Under the pieces are notes generated by a model. That model saw only the letters and a list, made by a program, of their open reading frames with translations, was not told the origin of the DNA and searched no databases. Shown here in pieces: positions 11,763 through 22,704 of a DNA stretch of 64,000 nucleotides. Location: the NCBI GenBank assembly GCA_933228895.1, contig OW121851.1, forward strand, positions 127,519,624 to 127,583,623, read 5' to 3'. The DNA is from Platycnemis pennipes. Its lineage: Eukaryota > Arthropoda > Insecta > Odonata > Platycnemididae. A program made the position numbers and the translations under genes. The stretch's first letter is position 1. Each line of letters opens with the position of its first letter.

Positions 11763-12338
11763 CGGAGATGAATGAGTTTTTTTTACCTGGGAAACCGAGT
11801 AACCAACGATGGACGATGCAAAAAAAAGAGTAAACAGAGTAGCCCAGGATTAGAGTGCCTCCTACTGGAAGAAGAATCTACTTTCAACTAGAAATAAAAG
11901 CGTAGAAGTAAGGAAACAATTCATCAGAAGGTGTATCTGAAGCATATTTCTTTATGACAGTGAGGCATGGATGATGACCGTAGAGAAGTAAAGTGTGGAA
12001 GCATTATAAATATGGTGCTACAGGAGAATGATGAAAATTAAATGACTCGACCGAGTAAGTAATGAAGAAGTCCTAAGAAGAGTAGGAGAAAAGAGAAGTC
12101 TTCTGAATGCCCTTAGAAGAAGACGTGACAACTTAATCGGCCACATATATAATGAGATATATGAAACAGGTCGTGAGGATGTAAAAGATGAAATATACGT
12201 TAATGCATCTACATCTACGCAATATCCTGCAAGCCACCGAGAGGGTGAAAGGGTAATATGAAGAGGTTGTCTGATAGAAGAATTCAGCGGAGAGCTCCTA
12301 TCCCAGGATTGCTAACTAATAATGATAATGATGATGGG
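11763..12338 (+). pseudogene. RTE-type LINE C-terminus, split by a 49-bp insertion
   Basis: Across frames the plus strand reads YLGNRVTNDGR, SVEVRKQFIRR, then IWCYRRMMKIK, LDRVSNEEVLRRVGEKRSLL, RRRRDNLIGHI. These are the typical C-terminal blocks of RTE-type endonuclease/reverse transcriptases. In-frame stops and a deletion after GHI show it is dead. The 3' end is rich in GAT repeats, as usual for this family. At 12205-12253 a foreign LINE tail interrupts the reading KYVN/MKRL; removing it and one TAAT copy restores continuity with the sibling copy at 42.9 kb. Confidence 0.8.
12201..12257 (-). mobile_element. 49-bp LINE tail insertion with TAAT target duplication
   Basis: Bases 12205-12253, read on the minus strand, are the extreme 3' end of the Jockey/CR1-like LINE: CACCCTCTCGGTGGCTTGC, then GCGTAGATGTAGATGC. 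They are flanked by TAAT at 12201-12204 and 12254-12257. The interrupted host is the RTE copy, whose uninterrupted form reads TACGTTAATATGAA at the same place in the 42.9 kb sibling. This is a very short target-primed insertion product. Confidence 0.8.
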
Positions 12339-13009
12339 TGAAGCTCACGATGTTCAACGATGAATAACACTCGCACATCAGGGGAGGTGGCATGTTCTTT
12401 TTTCTTGCTTCCTATCGTTTACCAGCAAGATGTTGTACCGTAAAAATCACTCGGGCTTGAGTTTTCACGAGCGTGTCAAAAAATCTCTCCCGGATGCGCT
12501 CCTAGGACCTCTAGGTATGTAATAGCCCAACGTTCTACCTACTTGGCTGCTACTCGTCTATTGTTGGTTTTTAATGAAAATAAAGGGAGAAGCATGGAAT
12601 GATGTGTGTGCAGTTTCCACCTTGTTCCCAATACGATAGAAACTCTTAAAGACCGCCTTGTCTTAGCATCAATTTATTTTATGAGATTGTATATATCGTA
12701 TATTTTATGATATCGTGCTTTTTGGCTCTCAATACAGTAATGATTCCTATTTTCAGGGTATTTTAAGAGATAGAAAGGATGTATACCTTACAATATCCTA
12801 CTAGTGAGCTAAAGATATTGTTAACTCTTCCTGAATAATTATTTAGTCTTAATATTTTCAAGTAGGATTTTTATCTCCTCCTAATCTCATGAAGGTGTAC
12901 TTGATGCATATTTGACTTATTGCATATTTTAAAAAATCCGAATTGTGCGAATAAATTTATGTTAAATTTTATATTTTCTGGCAAATTTTCGGAATAAGGA
13001 ATTTTTTTA

Positions 13010-15175
13010 AATATGATAAACGTTTTTGGGATAGGAACATGGAACGCAAGATAACTTCGGGAGTGCTAGAGATTGGAGAACCTTAAGTTGAAAATGTGAA
13101 TATTGGACCTCTACATATTAGGAATCAGGGAAATGAAGTGACTGGAAATGAGAGAGACATTTGGAGTTGAACTCACAGAACTATACACAGGGTGTCACTA
13201 TATGGTTAATGCTGCAATGGGCGTGATGCTTAGGAAGACTGCAAGAGTGAGTGTGAAGAGCTTTTGTGGTATAGCAAAAGAATAGTAGTGATGAATATAG
13301 AAATATAGAAATCAAGACTAAAGATGTGGTTCTGGTGAAGGCTTACATGCCTACATCAGACTGCAAAGATGAAGAAATGGAAGAACTCAAAAATGATATC
13401 AAACAGTAGCAAAACAGATAGAAGGAGAAAAAACTTATTTTAGGAGATTGGAACTCTGTCGTCAGCAAAGGTAGAGATGGAAGAATAACAGGAAAATATG
13501 AATTCGAAAATCGAAATGAGAGAGGATATAATCTCTTAGAATTATATGCAAAACAGTTTAGTAGTGGAAAATACATTTCAGTACCAAAACCGAAGTGAAC
13601 AAACATGGAAAATTCCAGGAAATATAAAAAGTTTTAAAATTGAATACACTAGTAAATGGATTCAGAAACGAAGTGAAAAACGCCAAAATCTGCTCAGGGG
13701 TACGGACAGTGACTACCTCGAAGTGGTTCCAAGAAATGCCATTTAAAATACAATATACTGAAGAAAGCAATGAAAAACTTATGGCAAGAAGAGGTATTGC
13801 CAGAGACCTGATTGAAAGATCAAGGGAAGACGTGGGAATACAAGCATTAAAAACGAGCCACACGAAGTCGAAAAAGAAGGTATTGGAAGAAGAAAGGTTT
13901 CTCAAGGCGAAGTCATGGATCATAGAAGTATTAGACCCGATTGAAAAACGTAAGAATGGGAAAACTGAAGAAAGAGAACCGCTTTTACAGATAAACTACA
14001 AAAGCATAAGAATGAAATAACTCGCAAAGCGAGAAATCTAAGAGAAATATAGATGATGGAATTACGTATGTGGATAATTACAAAACAACCACGGCCAGGG
14101 GAAATTGCCTACAGGATGGTGAGAAATCACTGTAAAGAAAGAGGGTCGAGGTGTGAGTACCATGAGAAATATGAAGGTTGAGCTTTGATTAAATCGAGAA
14201 TAAAATAATTACACTTTGTAAGGGTCCACTATAAATAGTGAACCATTAAGTTCCACTAAGGGAAAGAAAACGAAGGCGATTGTATAAGAAGAGAGAATAC
14301 CAAAATAAATGGTAAACTTTGGATTCAAAAGCTGTAAATTGAATTGAACCAGGCGATACTTTGTGAAAAAGTGACTTAGGTACTGAAAGAAAAACTTTAA
14401 CGTACTGTTTTTCACACACTTTATTGAATTATTAAACCCTACCGGTTTCGACACTTTCGTGTCATTATCAAGGGTGCTCCTATATCCCTCGAAGACAATG
14501 ACCCTTGATAACGACACGAGAGTGGCGAAACCGGTAGGGTTTAATAATTCATTTAAGTGGGTGAAAAATTCATCGTTTAAGTTTTTCATTCAGCATTCAA
14601 AACCTAGACGAAGTGAGCAAACGTTGTTATTCAGAAGGAGAATCAATAGAGATGGAATAAGCAAGAAGGACATTAGCCAGTGGAAAAGCGTAAGCGAAGA
14701 GGGGATACTACAATAAGAAAACTACTTACGTCTGGGAATAAAAGCTTATAATTCAGAAAACACTTCATTTTCACTTCACATTCATGCTTCCTACATGGAC
14801 GATATTAGTAGCTGAGAAGTTGAAGCATTCGAAATGTGGTGCCAAATAATAATGATGAAGATAAACGGGATTGGCCGAATAAGAAGTCGTGAGTAGAGCG
14901 GGGGGGAAATAGAAATATGCAAAAAAAATTGAAAAGAAAACGAAACAACTTAATTGGCCATATCTTGAAACATTATTGTCTGATGAAGACGAGAGTCGAG
15001 GGAAAAGTGAATTTAAGAATCGAAAAGGGAGGCCTTGCATGATGTACGTGGAAAAAGTAGTGAAGGACGTGAAAGAGAAGAATTATTTATTATGAAGAGG
15101 TTAGCCGAAAGGAGAATCATTTGAAAGCTTTGTGAAACCAATAAACCAATCTTAGGATTGTTTACCTACACAAGA
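13010..15175 (+). pseudogene. RTE-type LINE with endonuclease domain, RT core deleted
   Basis: The 5' half reads degraded endonuclease/exonuclease/phosphatase-fold blocks. IGTWNAR (near 13030) is the first catalytic strand with its Asn. VLVKAYMPTSDCKDEEMEEL lies near 13330, LGDWN (near 13445; the active Asp and Asn) follows, then the NRNERG block and KAPGNIKSFKIEYT where the intact family has an Asp-containing IDYI. A 126-codon open piece (13640-14020) is the linker after the domain. The RT palm with its FADD-like motif is absent. C-terminal blocks return at 14800-15120 (EAFEMWCQIIMMKIN, RNNLIGHIL, MKRLAERRI-like). Between them sits a palindromic insertion. Frames are broken throughout. Confidence 0.75.
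14392..14585. mobile_element. Palindromic element, 84-bp arms, Penelope-like terminal motif
   Basis: Bases 14392-14475 and 14501-14585 are inverted copies around a 25-bp loop; the inner 50 bp (GAATTATTAAACCCTACCGG onward) match with only a few differences. Each arm carries CGAAACCGGTAGGG. Blocks of the form GTCGAAAC or GAAACSTCGG after a TGA-rich hairpin are typical of terminal repeats of Penelope-like elements that encode hammerhead ribozymes. Here the CUGANGA core is not clean, so I claim only similarity. It is inserted in the RTE copy. Confidence 0.55.
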
Positions 15176-15194
15176 TGCTGGTGATATGAAAATT

Positions 15195-15250
15195 GTCATT
15201 TTCTTGATATCGTCATTTTCTTGATATCGTCATTTTCTTGATATCGTCAT
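15195..15250 (+). repeat. 17-bp tandem repeat, 3.3 copies
   Basis: The unit GTCATTTTCTTGATATC is repeated without any mismatch at 15195, 15212 and 15229, then a partial unit. Perfect identity implies recent expansion. Confidence 0.95.
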
Positions 15251-15259
15251 CAAATGTAT

Positions 15260-17465
15260 TAAAAAAGCCAAGTATTCAACGCCTTATCACTATTATATTC
15301 TTTACCCCAATGCAAGGACAAAGTTGGAGTGACTTTGGTTAAATGAGATTTTTCCCCATTGGTATTTTAGTATTTTGCTTGGTATTTTGACCTGATTATT
15401 TCGCGAAAATTTTTATAGCTTATGCATTTGTACATACGTCTGAAATCGTTGAGAACTGGAGAATTTCTGTGGCATTATAGTTCCGCAGTTCTTATATTTC
15501 GGCTTAGCTAGGTTGGCATTGCATTCGTCTCTCCTCGAGAACAGTTTTTTGTCCTTGACCCAAAGAGAAGAATTCTAAATGGATATTAGAATTCTCTACT
15601 CTAGAATTGACTCGAGAGCTCTCATTATTTTGCTTGCCCTATTTTTTTCGCGTCCGATGTATTTTCCAAAATGTTCATTCTGCTCTCGACTCGTTGGAAA
15701 TGTTTTATGCACCCGACATGTTTTGGAGGGAGCTTAAATGCCGTTTCTTGTTCCGATCCCTTAGACGTCAAGTTCCAGCCGTGACTGCATTTTCTTTCGT
15801 GATTTCCTTCGCCACAGAGGACGCGAATATGCCTAATTTATAAGATTGTACCCGCACATCGAAGGAAGGAAAAATATTCCTCGTGACATAAGCTCATGCA
15901 GTCATACACCGTCATCACGCTCAATGCTGGTCGGAATTGCAATGCCTTAGGTTGTGGCAGCAAGACCATGGGAATCGCAATTTTGGATTTGCATGAGAAT
16001 TTGCAATGTGAGTGGAGTGGCGCAGGGGGTATATTACCCTTGCGCGTGCGTGTACTTTAATATATTTCGGTCCGTGGTGATCTGTAGCTTGTGGCAGTGA
16101 CCCAAATCCTCAACCGCAGCCATTCATCCGCTTACCCTTGCTATTTATTTTTGCTTCTCTTTATTTTTTTTCTCTCGCGTCCCCCGCCCTCGATGATATC
16201 GCTAGGGTGGCCTTCCGAGTCTAAAATAGCTCCAGGCGAAATGAAAACTTGAAGTTACATGCATGCGACGGGGAATTGCGACGCAGTGAATTTTGAATTT
16301 CCATGTCTCGCAAAAGAAATGGATAGAGGATGGGACAGCTTCGTATTCATGTGCACGTTGCTGCAGTAAAATTCAGCATCTTATTTTACCTTGAGGAAAT
16401 AATTATCAGGACTAAAACGAATTCCGTAAAGCATAGAGCCAATCTAAATGTATATTTACATGTATTTTCTTTGAGCTAAGTTCAAATTTTCACATAGCTT
16501 GTTACATAAATGCCTATTCCATCACAGCGGATTTTGACTGGTTAGATCATGGAGATAAAATTTGAGCGATAGGTAATAAGCAAGGTCCCTATAAAATGGT
16601 CGTCCATCTCCCCCTAGGGAGTGTTGCCTGTGACGACGCATCACAACTCATCTAACGGTGGCGCCGCCACGTGGGGAAATGTGGAACTAACGCGGCGGCG
16701 GTTCGAAAATATGTCGGGACGAGAACGAGTCTGAATTGGACGATTTATAAGAGAAAAGATTGACTGAACTGAATAATTTCATCATGGAAATCCGCTATAA
16801 ATCGTAAGTTTTCTAAAATCGGCGAGTAAATAAGATCAAGTAAAGCTGAAGTAATCAGAAATTCTACTCTCCAATAGGGTTGTTCCTACCTCTCGGAATT
16901 TGAAGATTAAACGCTTTCTACTGACTCCACAATCACAATTAATGAACTCGAAGTCGTCAAATCGACGACAGAAGTATAATTTGGAAGCTACGTGAACCCT
17001 TAATTTCCTAATTTTACATGTTGCCAAGAACGTTGTAGACGATTGTTATAACAAATATTTCTATTCTTTTTTTTTGGGACGTATTTAGCATTGGAGGGTA
17101 CTATTTTATCTTATGGATATTTTGATGAACTGGATAACAGTCTTTGATGGCATTTGATGGAAATCAAAGGCATCAAGGAAGACCTTACGGCAAAGATAAT
17201 TTTGTAAATAAATTTTAAGTTGAACGCTAATAAAAAAAGCAAGTACGAGAAAGGATGCAATAGCAATTAGTTACCACATTTTAGTGCAGCCAGAAACTAA
17301 AAGAAACACTCGGGATCGAGAAGCTTAAATATAAGTCAGATTATTCATATTTATTGAGGCATATCAAGACAAAACCACATGACATGTAACCCCTTGTCAG
17401 TTACATACGAAGTCATTACACGTTATGAATTACAAGTGAAATATGAGAGTAAAGTAGCTCATTTA
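15260..17465. other. Stretch without recognisable features
   Basis: Frames are short and interrupted on both strands. No family repeat was recognised before the Penelope-like relic. Confidence 0.5.
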
Positions 17466-17471
17466 CATTAT

Positions 17472-17912
17472 CCACCTCCTACCTATCTCCACGCCAGCTC
17501 GCACCACCACACGGGACAAATAAATTAGGTGTTGAAGACAATGGTACACCGGTTTTTTATTGTAAGCGATAATGAGCACCGATCAAGCGAACTAAAAACA
17601 TTAAGAAGGATTTTACGTAACAAAGGCTACAGAACAAGCAATACTGACAGGAACATCAGGAAAAACGAAAAGCAGACGGTACTGAAGTCGCCGCTGAAAG
17701 TAACAGAACCAGAGAAAAGGTCCTTCCTGCCATACGTCCAAGGGCTGATGGACCGTTTTGCAAGAATGTTGGCAAAATATAGCAAAGGAAACCTTTTGCG
17801 CGACCATGCGAGATATCTGTTACGCTTTATCTCTTATAGGTACATACAAGTGAATGTTTGTCTGTTTGACGCTCATACAAATCTAATTTTAGTTTTTATC
17901 CGATCGAGCTAA
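17472..17912 (+). pseudogene. Penelope-like element RT C-terminus
   Basis: Upstream of a stop the frame reads TYLHASSHHHTGQIN. It hits TAG at 17526-17528 and continues VLKTMVHRFFIVSDNEHRS, ELKTLRRILRNKGYRTSNTD, then EKRSFLPYVQGLMDRFARML. Three features are characteristic of Penelope-like reverse transcriptases just before their GIY-YIG endonuclease. These are the S-HHH block before LKTLVHR, the L-N-GY-R-ID block, and the FLPYV-G-sd-i-RiL block. The catalytic RT motifs are missing upstream, and no GIY-YIG domain follows before the stop at 17910. It is a truncated, dead copy. Family assignment is from remembered motif order, not a search. Confidence 0.7.
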
Positions 17913-17919
17913 AATAATG

Positions 17920-19445
17920 TGGACAAATAGTTATTAATCTGAGAAAAATCAACGTCTACATATTAATTCCTGAAAAAGTCCCCGGGTCCTTAAAAGACCT
18001 AAGGGTCATCCCCAAAAGAAAAGCAAAAAAATCAATGCTGTGGTCTTTAAATTGCTCCTTACTAACGATTGGGACATTCGTTTTTAATTTTCACAGGCAG
18101 ATGGATAAAAGAATAAAGTTTCTTATTCCATCATTTGATTTTCTATTTACGATAAGTCTCTCCAAGATCATAGTGTTTGTAACTCCAAAATCACCCATTC
18201 GTCTTGAATGTCAACAATTCCGTATTCCCTTGGTACGCACGGCCTTGGCTCTACAAATGGGGACTTTACCTATTGTAATTACGCCGCAGATTAAGTGAAA
18301 ATAAGAATTATATTGTGATTGAAGGTCTATTAATGGTGTGTTGCAGGCTGCGATGAACAAACTTACGAATCTTAAGACGAAGAGAAATGAAGAACAGCAT
18401 TTTCACGCACAACGGCCGACTTAATTATGCACAGAAAGAACTAGGTACCACATGTCTTACTCTTCACCCTCCTGCTGAAAATCAACTGGGTTCTCAGTTA
18501 GTAATAAATAAACATGTAACGCGAACCACGATATCAGACCATTCTTGGTAAAAGTACTATTGAGGTTCCTAATAACTTTAAGTTTAATTCTACAACCGAT
18601 TGAGCAAAAAATTGTTTTTAAAAATATTCAATTCCAATATGAATACTCTTTGTGCCTTGTGATAGACAATAGGGGGCAAAGATTACTAGCATAATTAAAA
18701 TCAACGCGTCTACCACACACGGTACAAACCACCTTCGGCCATCTTTGAATAAAGTCAACTGAAAACTATGAGTGGAAAAAGAAGTTTCATCTACACATAA
18801 ATACACTTATTATGGACACGTAGCTGCAACATTCGTATTATGTACCTAAACTTGTTGCTAAGATTAAAGAGACTTCGGCACTCTACCGATATCAAAGCTT
18901 AGATTCAAGCACATAAAACAACTATATCAAAAATGCTATGCCGCCGCTGTTTTACACAAATGGGCCTTTTTAATTCCCAGTCTGGAATTTTCTTTACTCG
19001 TAACCTTGTATCCCGACTTACACCCATGCACAAAACACGTCCTGTTGTCGCAAACCATGGCGTTCACGGGGATGTAATTGGGATTCCACAATGAGCGGCG
19101 GCAAGGGATTTACTTTCCGTCACTACTCCTAAACCATCGCTGACTTGCTTGTGCTAATAGCACCACTTTTTTGCCACTACGCACAGTATCGTACTGTCAA
19201 AAAATATTACCTCTAGAAAGCCTCCTTATCACTGAAAACGTGAAAAAAACATCACGCATTTTCGTTCTCCCTATCACTTGCCATGTTAATTTTCAAGAAC
19301 AGGAAAACTAATCGGTTCGTAGCGCCACCACCCGTTAAAAAAATGAACTCTTTGGGGTCGGAGGATTGCGGCAACAGCGACATCTAGCGGATTCTATGTA
19401 AAACGTCTAGAGTTGAGCAACCAGTAATATAAGGACCATGGTAAT
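17920..19445. other. Stretch without recognisable features
   Basis: No supported gene. The sequence CATCTAGCGG after a GCGGCAACAGCG block near 19370 looks repeat-like, but I found no second copy in the window. Confidence 0.45.
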
Positions 19446-19448
19446 AAG

Positions 19449-19512
19449 ACTGACCCCTTCCCTTGCGTTTACTTGCAGCGGGTGTAGGTGTAGGTTTATG
19501 TAGGTGTAGATG
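19449..19512 (+). mobile_element. LINE 3' tail fragment, diverged
   Basis: It contains ACCCCTTCCCTTGCG, CTTGCAGCGGGTG and an end built of TGTAGG/TGTAGATG units. This is the order of the conserved LINE tail, though the hairpin is damaged. Confidence 0.45.
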
Positions 19513-19667
19513 GAAAACAAAATAGTTCCCCCTTGCGACTTCGTAAAAGTGTTTTATCGCAACTATCCACTTAACTGAAACCAGCTATAAAAATGCTATT
19601 TTCAAATTTGGCTCTTGAATTTCCAGTCGCCTCTTGAGTAAAATATATATTTTTATATGTTCAAAAA

Positions 19668-19907
19668 TACCCTTAAATGCGTGAAGGTTTCTCGGGTCCT
19701 CCACCGGGTTATTGAGTCCATGTTCGCCGACGTTTCGATTCCCGACTCGGTCATCGTCTTCAGGGCTTCTGAATGCCCTGAAGTCATTCAGAAGCCCTGA
19801 AGACGATGACCGAGTCTGGAATGGAAACGTCGGCGGAAGTGGACCGAGAAACCTTCACGCAGCATCTACGCCGGGAGAGAACCAGATCTTTCTTTACCCT
19901 TAAATGC
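19668..19907. mobile_element. 214-bp foldback with hammerhead-like cores and 13-bp TSD
   Basis: The element lies at 19681-19894 between two copies of TACCCTTAAATGC (19668-19680 and 19895-19907). It opens with GTGAAGGTTTCTCGG and its right part holds the reverse complement (CCGAGAAACCTTCAC). The arms pair over most of their length; the left arm has about 22 extra bases. Both arms, read outward, contain CCCTGAAGACGATGACCGAG and then GAAACGTCGGCG: a CUGANGA box, a short hairpin and GAAAC-GUC, as in minimal type I hammerheads of Penelope-like elements. No coding capacity. I infer a non-autonomous Penelope-related element; cleavage activity is untested. Confidence 0.7.
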
Positions 19908-20128
19908 CTAACTTAAAAATAAATAATGGGAGCCCTGAAGTAATATTTTGTAAGTATAGTAAATACTTTAGAAAAAGGCTGATTCAAACTGATTTGATAT
20001 TAATTGGTAGGATCTTATTATAGTGCAGAATAATGTCTATAGAGAGTGATGTTAGGAACATGCATCACGTTCTGACCGCTGCTGACACGAGACTGATTTC
20101 GACGCCTGGCCTTGCCATAGTTTTCCTC

Positions 20129-20145
20129 CCTCTCTCTCTCTCTCC
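20129..20145. repeat. (CT)n microsatellite
   Basis: Uninterrupted dinucleotide run inside a pyrimidine-rich stretch. Confidence 0.8.
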
Positions 20146-20349
20146 TCATCTCTTCTTCGCTTTAGCTCCTAGGTTAATGCCGCAATTACCCAATAATCGC
20201 TAAGTGGGGCTAATGGCCCAAACTGTAGTGAGCCTTGACCCGAAAAATTGGTGTAGACCCACTGTTCCACTCCCCCACTCCACTATCGCCGTGCTTCGAA
20301 GTGAACGCGCGCATTGGAGGAATGTCTTTGTAAACGAGGGAAGTCACGA

Positions 20350-20897
20350 AAAGCTGAAATTGGTTGAACAAAAGAAGCAGTAAAGTAACCAGTTTATTAG
20401 ATGATTTAAAATGGGAATCATTGCCAGATCGTGGGTTGAAATTTAGGCTTAATCTCTTAAATAAATTCCAAGAGTGTACTTTCGCGAATGACATGAAAAA
20501 TATTATGCAATATCCCACTTACTATGGTAGACTGGACAATAATCATAACATTAGAGAAATGATTGACAAACTGATATAATAAAAATGTTTTTTCCCTCGT
20601 ACAATTAGGGATATTAATAGCTATAAATAGTATAAAACAATAGTATAAATAAAAGTGTATCAATGGATGGCATAGGTAGTTGCGTGTTTGTATGAGTATT
20701 TTAAGCTAACCCAACTAACAGTATGTTTTTGCATGTTTTCTTTGCTATTTTTATCTTTCTTTTTAATTGTGAATTTTATACAAGAATACAATTACTAATC
20801 CTTCTAACATACGATATGTAATGCATTTTTGGCGTAAATTCACCCCCCGCCACACACCTTTATGGTGGCTTGCAGGGTATTTTGCAGGTGTAGATAA
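20350..20897 (+). pseudogene. Jockey/CR1-like LINE 3' end, subfamily A
   Basis: One frame reads SKVTSLLDDLKWESLPDRGL, KFRLNLLNKFQECTFAND, MKNIMQYPTYYGRLDNNHNI and REMIDKLI before a stop. These match the SVTSLLNELKWESL and TYYARFD blocks of other copies; a degraded FPRTIRDI follows. The 3' UTR and tail (CACCCCCCGCCACACACC, TATGGTGGCTTGCAGGG, then GCAGGTGTAGAT) are complete. It shares with the copies at 2.5, 56 and 63 kb the CCTTTATGGTGGC version of the hairpin. Confidence 0.75.
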
Positions 20898-21240
20898 ATG
20901 CGGGAACTGAAAGGTGTCGTCAAGATGGAGAAGTAATAAACTTTCTTTAGGTATCCAACACGATGATGGCGATGCGCAACTTTTTTGTTGCCATTGCGGT
21001 AACTAGAACGAATTGTGCCTGTTGCACTTGCTTCGTCGAAATTTTTAAATGACCTGCAAGTAGCAGCAAATCTTTAATCTTGTTTGCAGTTTGCTCCATC
21101 CGAGGAATAAATCGTCTGTTTTCCCAAACACAACCGCCATAGTGCTATTCATTTTTCCCTGCAGAATTGATATTTGTAAACTTGACAAAGCGATTAGCAG
21201 GATTAACAGCACCTACTATTGGCAGTGCAGTAGGTAATTT

Positions 21241-21386
21241 GTAAAGCTAGGTAGCATTATCACAGAAATATTTTGTAAATGTACACAATACGTATTGTCT
21301 CTCGTAAATATTTCTGTGATAATGCTACGCGTCACACATTTCCACAAATCATCGCCTGATGCGTTTAAATCTGTTGGTAAAGCTAG
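21241..21386. mobile_element. 126-bp insertion with hairpin and 10-bp duplication
   Basis: GTAAAGCTAG occurs at 21241-21250 and 21377-21386. The 126 bp between begin with a 24-bp arm (21251-21274, GTAGCATTATCACAGAAATA) that is the reverse complement of 21305-21328 with one mismatch, followed by ~48 bp without pairing. The duplication suggests an insertion and the hairpin suggests a non-autonomous element. An ATACGTATTGTCT block in its loop also occurs near 9748 beside the 9.8 kb foldback. Superfamily unknown. Confidence 0.5.
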
Positions 21387-21389
21387 CAT

Positions 21390-22525
21390 TAGGTTACCAA
21401 TAAGATTCGGTAATGTCCTTCAACGTAAGAAAAATACGTGAGATTTAATTTTTTTAGGGATATGTTTTTGATTTGCTGATAATATAAAAAAGTGGGAATC
21501 GGTTGAACCCCAGGTGACGTGTATGAGAACTAATTAGTACCTTCTAAACGGAGAAAAACACGAAACCTAACCTCACGGGTAAAATATACGAAGGGGTTCT
21601 TTTTTCTGAGAAAACGATCGTTTAGGGTGCGTAGTTCATCATCGTCATCAATGAAATTATTCTTCGGTGAAGTTTTGTTTACAAACGGCCACTATAATCG
21701 ACCCTCTACTACTGTCTAGTCTTGATTTTTCAGCTACCCTCTGTGCATGCAATCATAAAATATATGTGATTGCTGCGATTTAATCTCACGTAATCAGTGC
21801 TTTTCAGAATTTAACCTTTCAGTAAAATAATAATATCTTTTTAAAGGAATCCTATTCCTACCCCTTCCTTTACTGATCATATCCCCTCTGCACTTCAATA
21901 TAATGGTTTAATGGAGCCTTCCTCAAGTTTTACATGAGAAAATGGCATCATCATTTGGTCGCCACACCCTTTAGAAAGGGTAAGCCAAAAAAAGTTGATT
22001 GCATCAATTTGTTTGCGTCCGTCATGAAAAATATCCTTCTATGAAAGCGGAATTTTGACCAAAGACATTCTTTCAAATAATCCCAGCACCAGGTTGAGAA
22101 TTCCCATTTTTTTGCTGCTGTAATCTATCGAATATTTGACCCCGAAGTCCCTTTTGAGCAACTGGGCAAAAAAAGTTTTTTGTTCGAAGTACAGAAGTCT
22201 TGGTTGCGTTTGGCAACGATAGTAAGGTCGGTAAAGCATTGCTCTGGAAACCCAACTATGGATTTGAATTCCGCATAAGCTACATTGCTTGTGGGGCTTG
22301 ATAAGGATTATGCTAGGTTAAAGGATGCAATATGAGATTGGTAATAAGAGCACCCTAAATCTTAATCCTGATTCTTGTGGTTGCACCGAAAAGCAAAGCT
22401 ATATCTATTCGGAATTATGTCGATTTTTAGAATAGTTTATTAAAAATGCTCAGGCAAAGTTAATTCAGGCAAAGGCTGATATTTGTAGGAATCAATAACC
22501 TAACCATTGAGAGTGGCTTTTAAAT
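21390..22525. other. Stretch without recognisable features
   Basis: Short interrupted frames only. Confidence 0.45.
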
Positions 22526-22527
22526 TG

Positions 22528-22700
22528 TACACATCATCATAGTTATCATCAACAATAATCAATCCTAAGAATTGTTTTACGCAGCCCTCCACTCAATTCG
22601 TTCATCTGATCACCTATTCCCATTCACAGAATTTTTTCTTTACCATATTTCACTCCTTATGCCTCAGTAGTGACTTTCCTTAGCCGTTCTTCCCGATCAC
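22528..22700 (-). mobile_element. RTE-type LINE 3' end fragment
   Basis: On the minus strand the segment ends GAGTGGAGGGCTGCG, CTTAGGATTG, then several GATGAT units. These are the same landmarks that terminate the copies at 43.4 and 46.4 kb. The part before (22600-22700) is too decayed to translate. Confidence 0.6.
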
Positions 22701-22704
22701 TATA

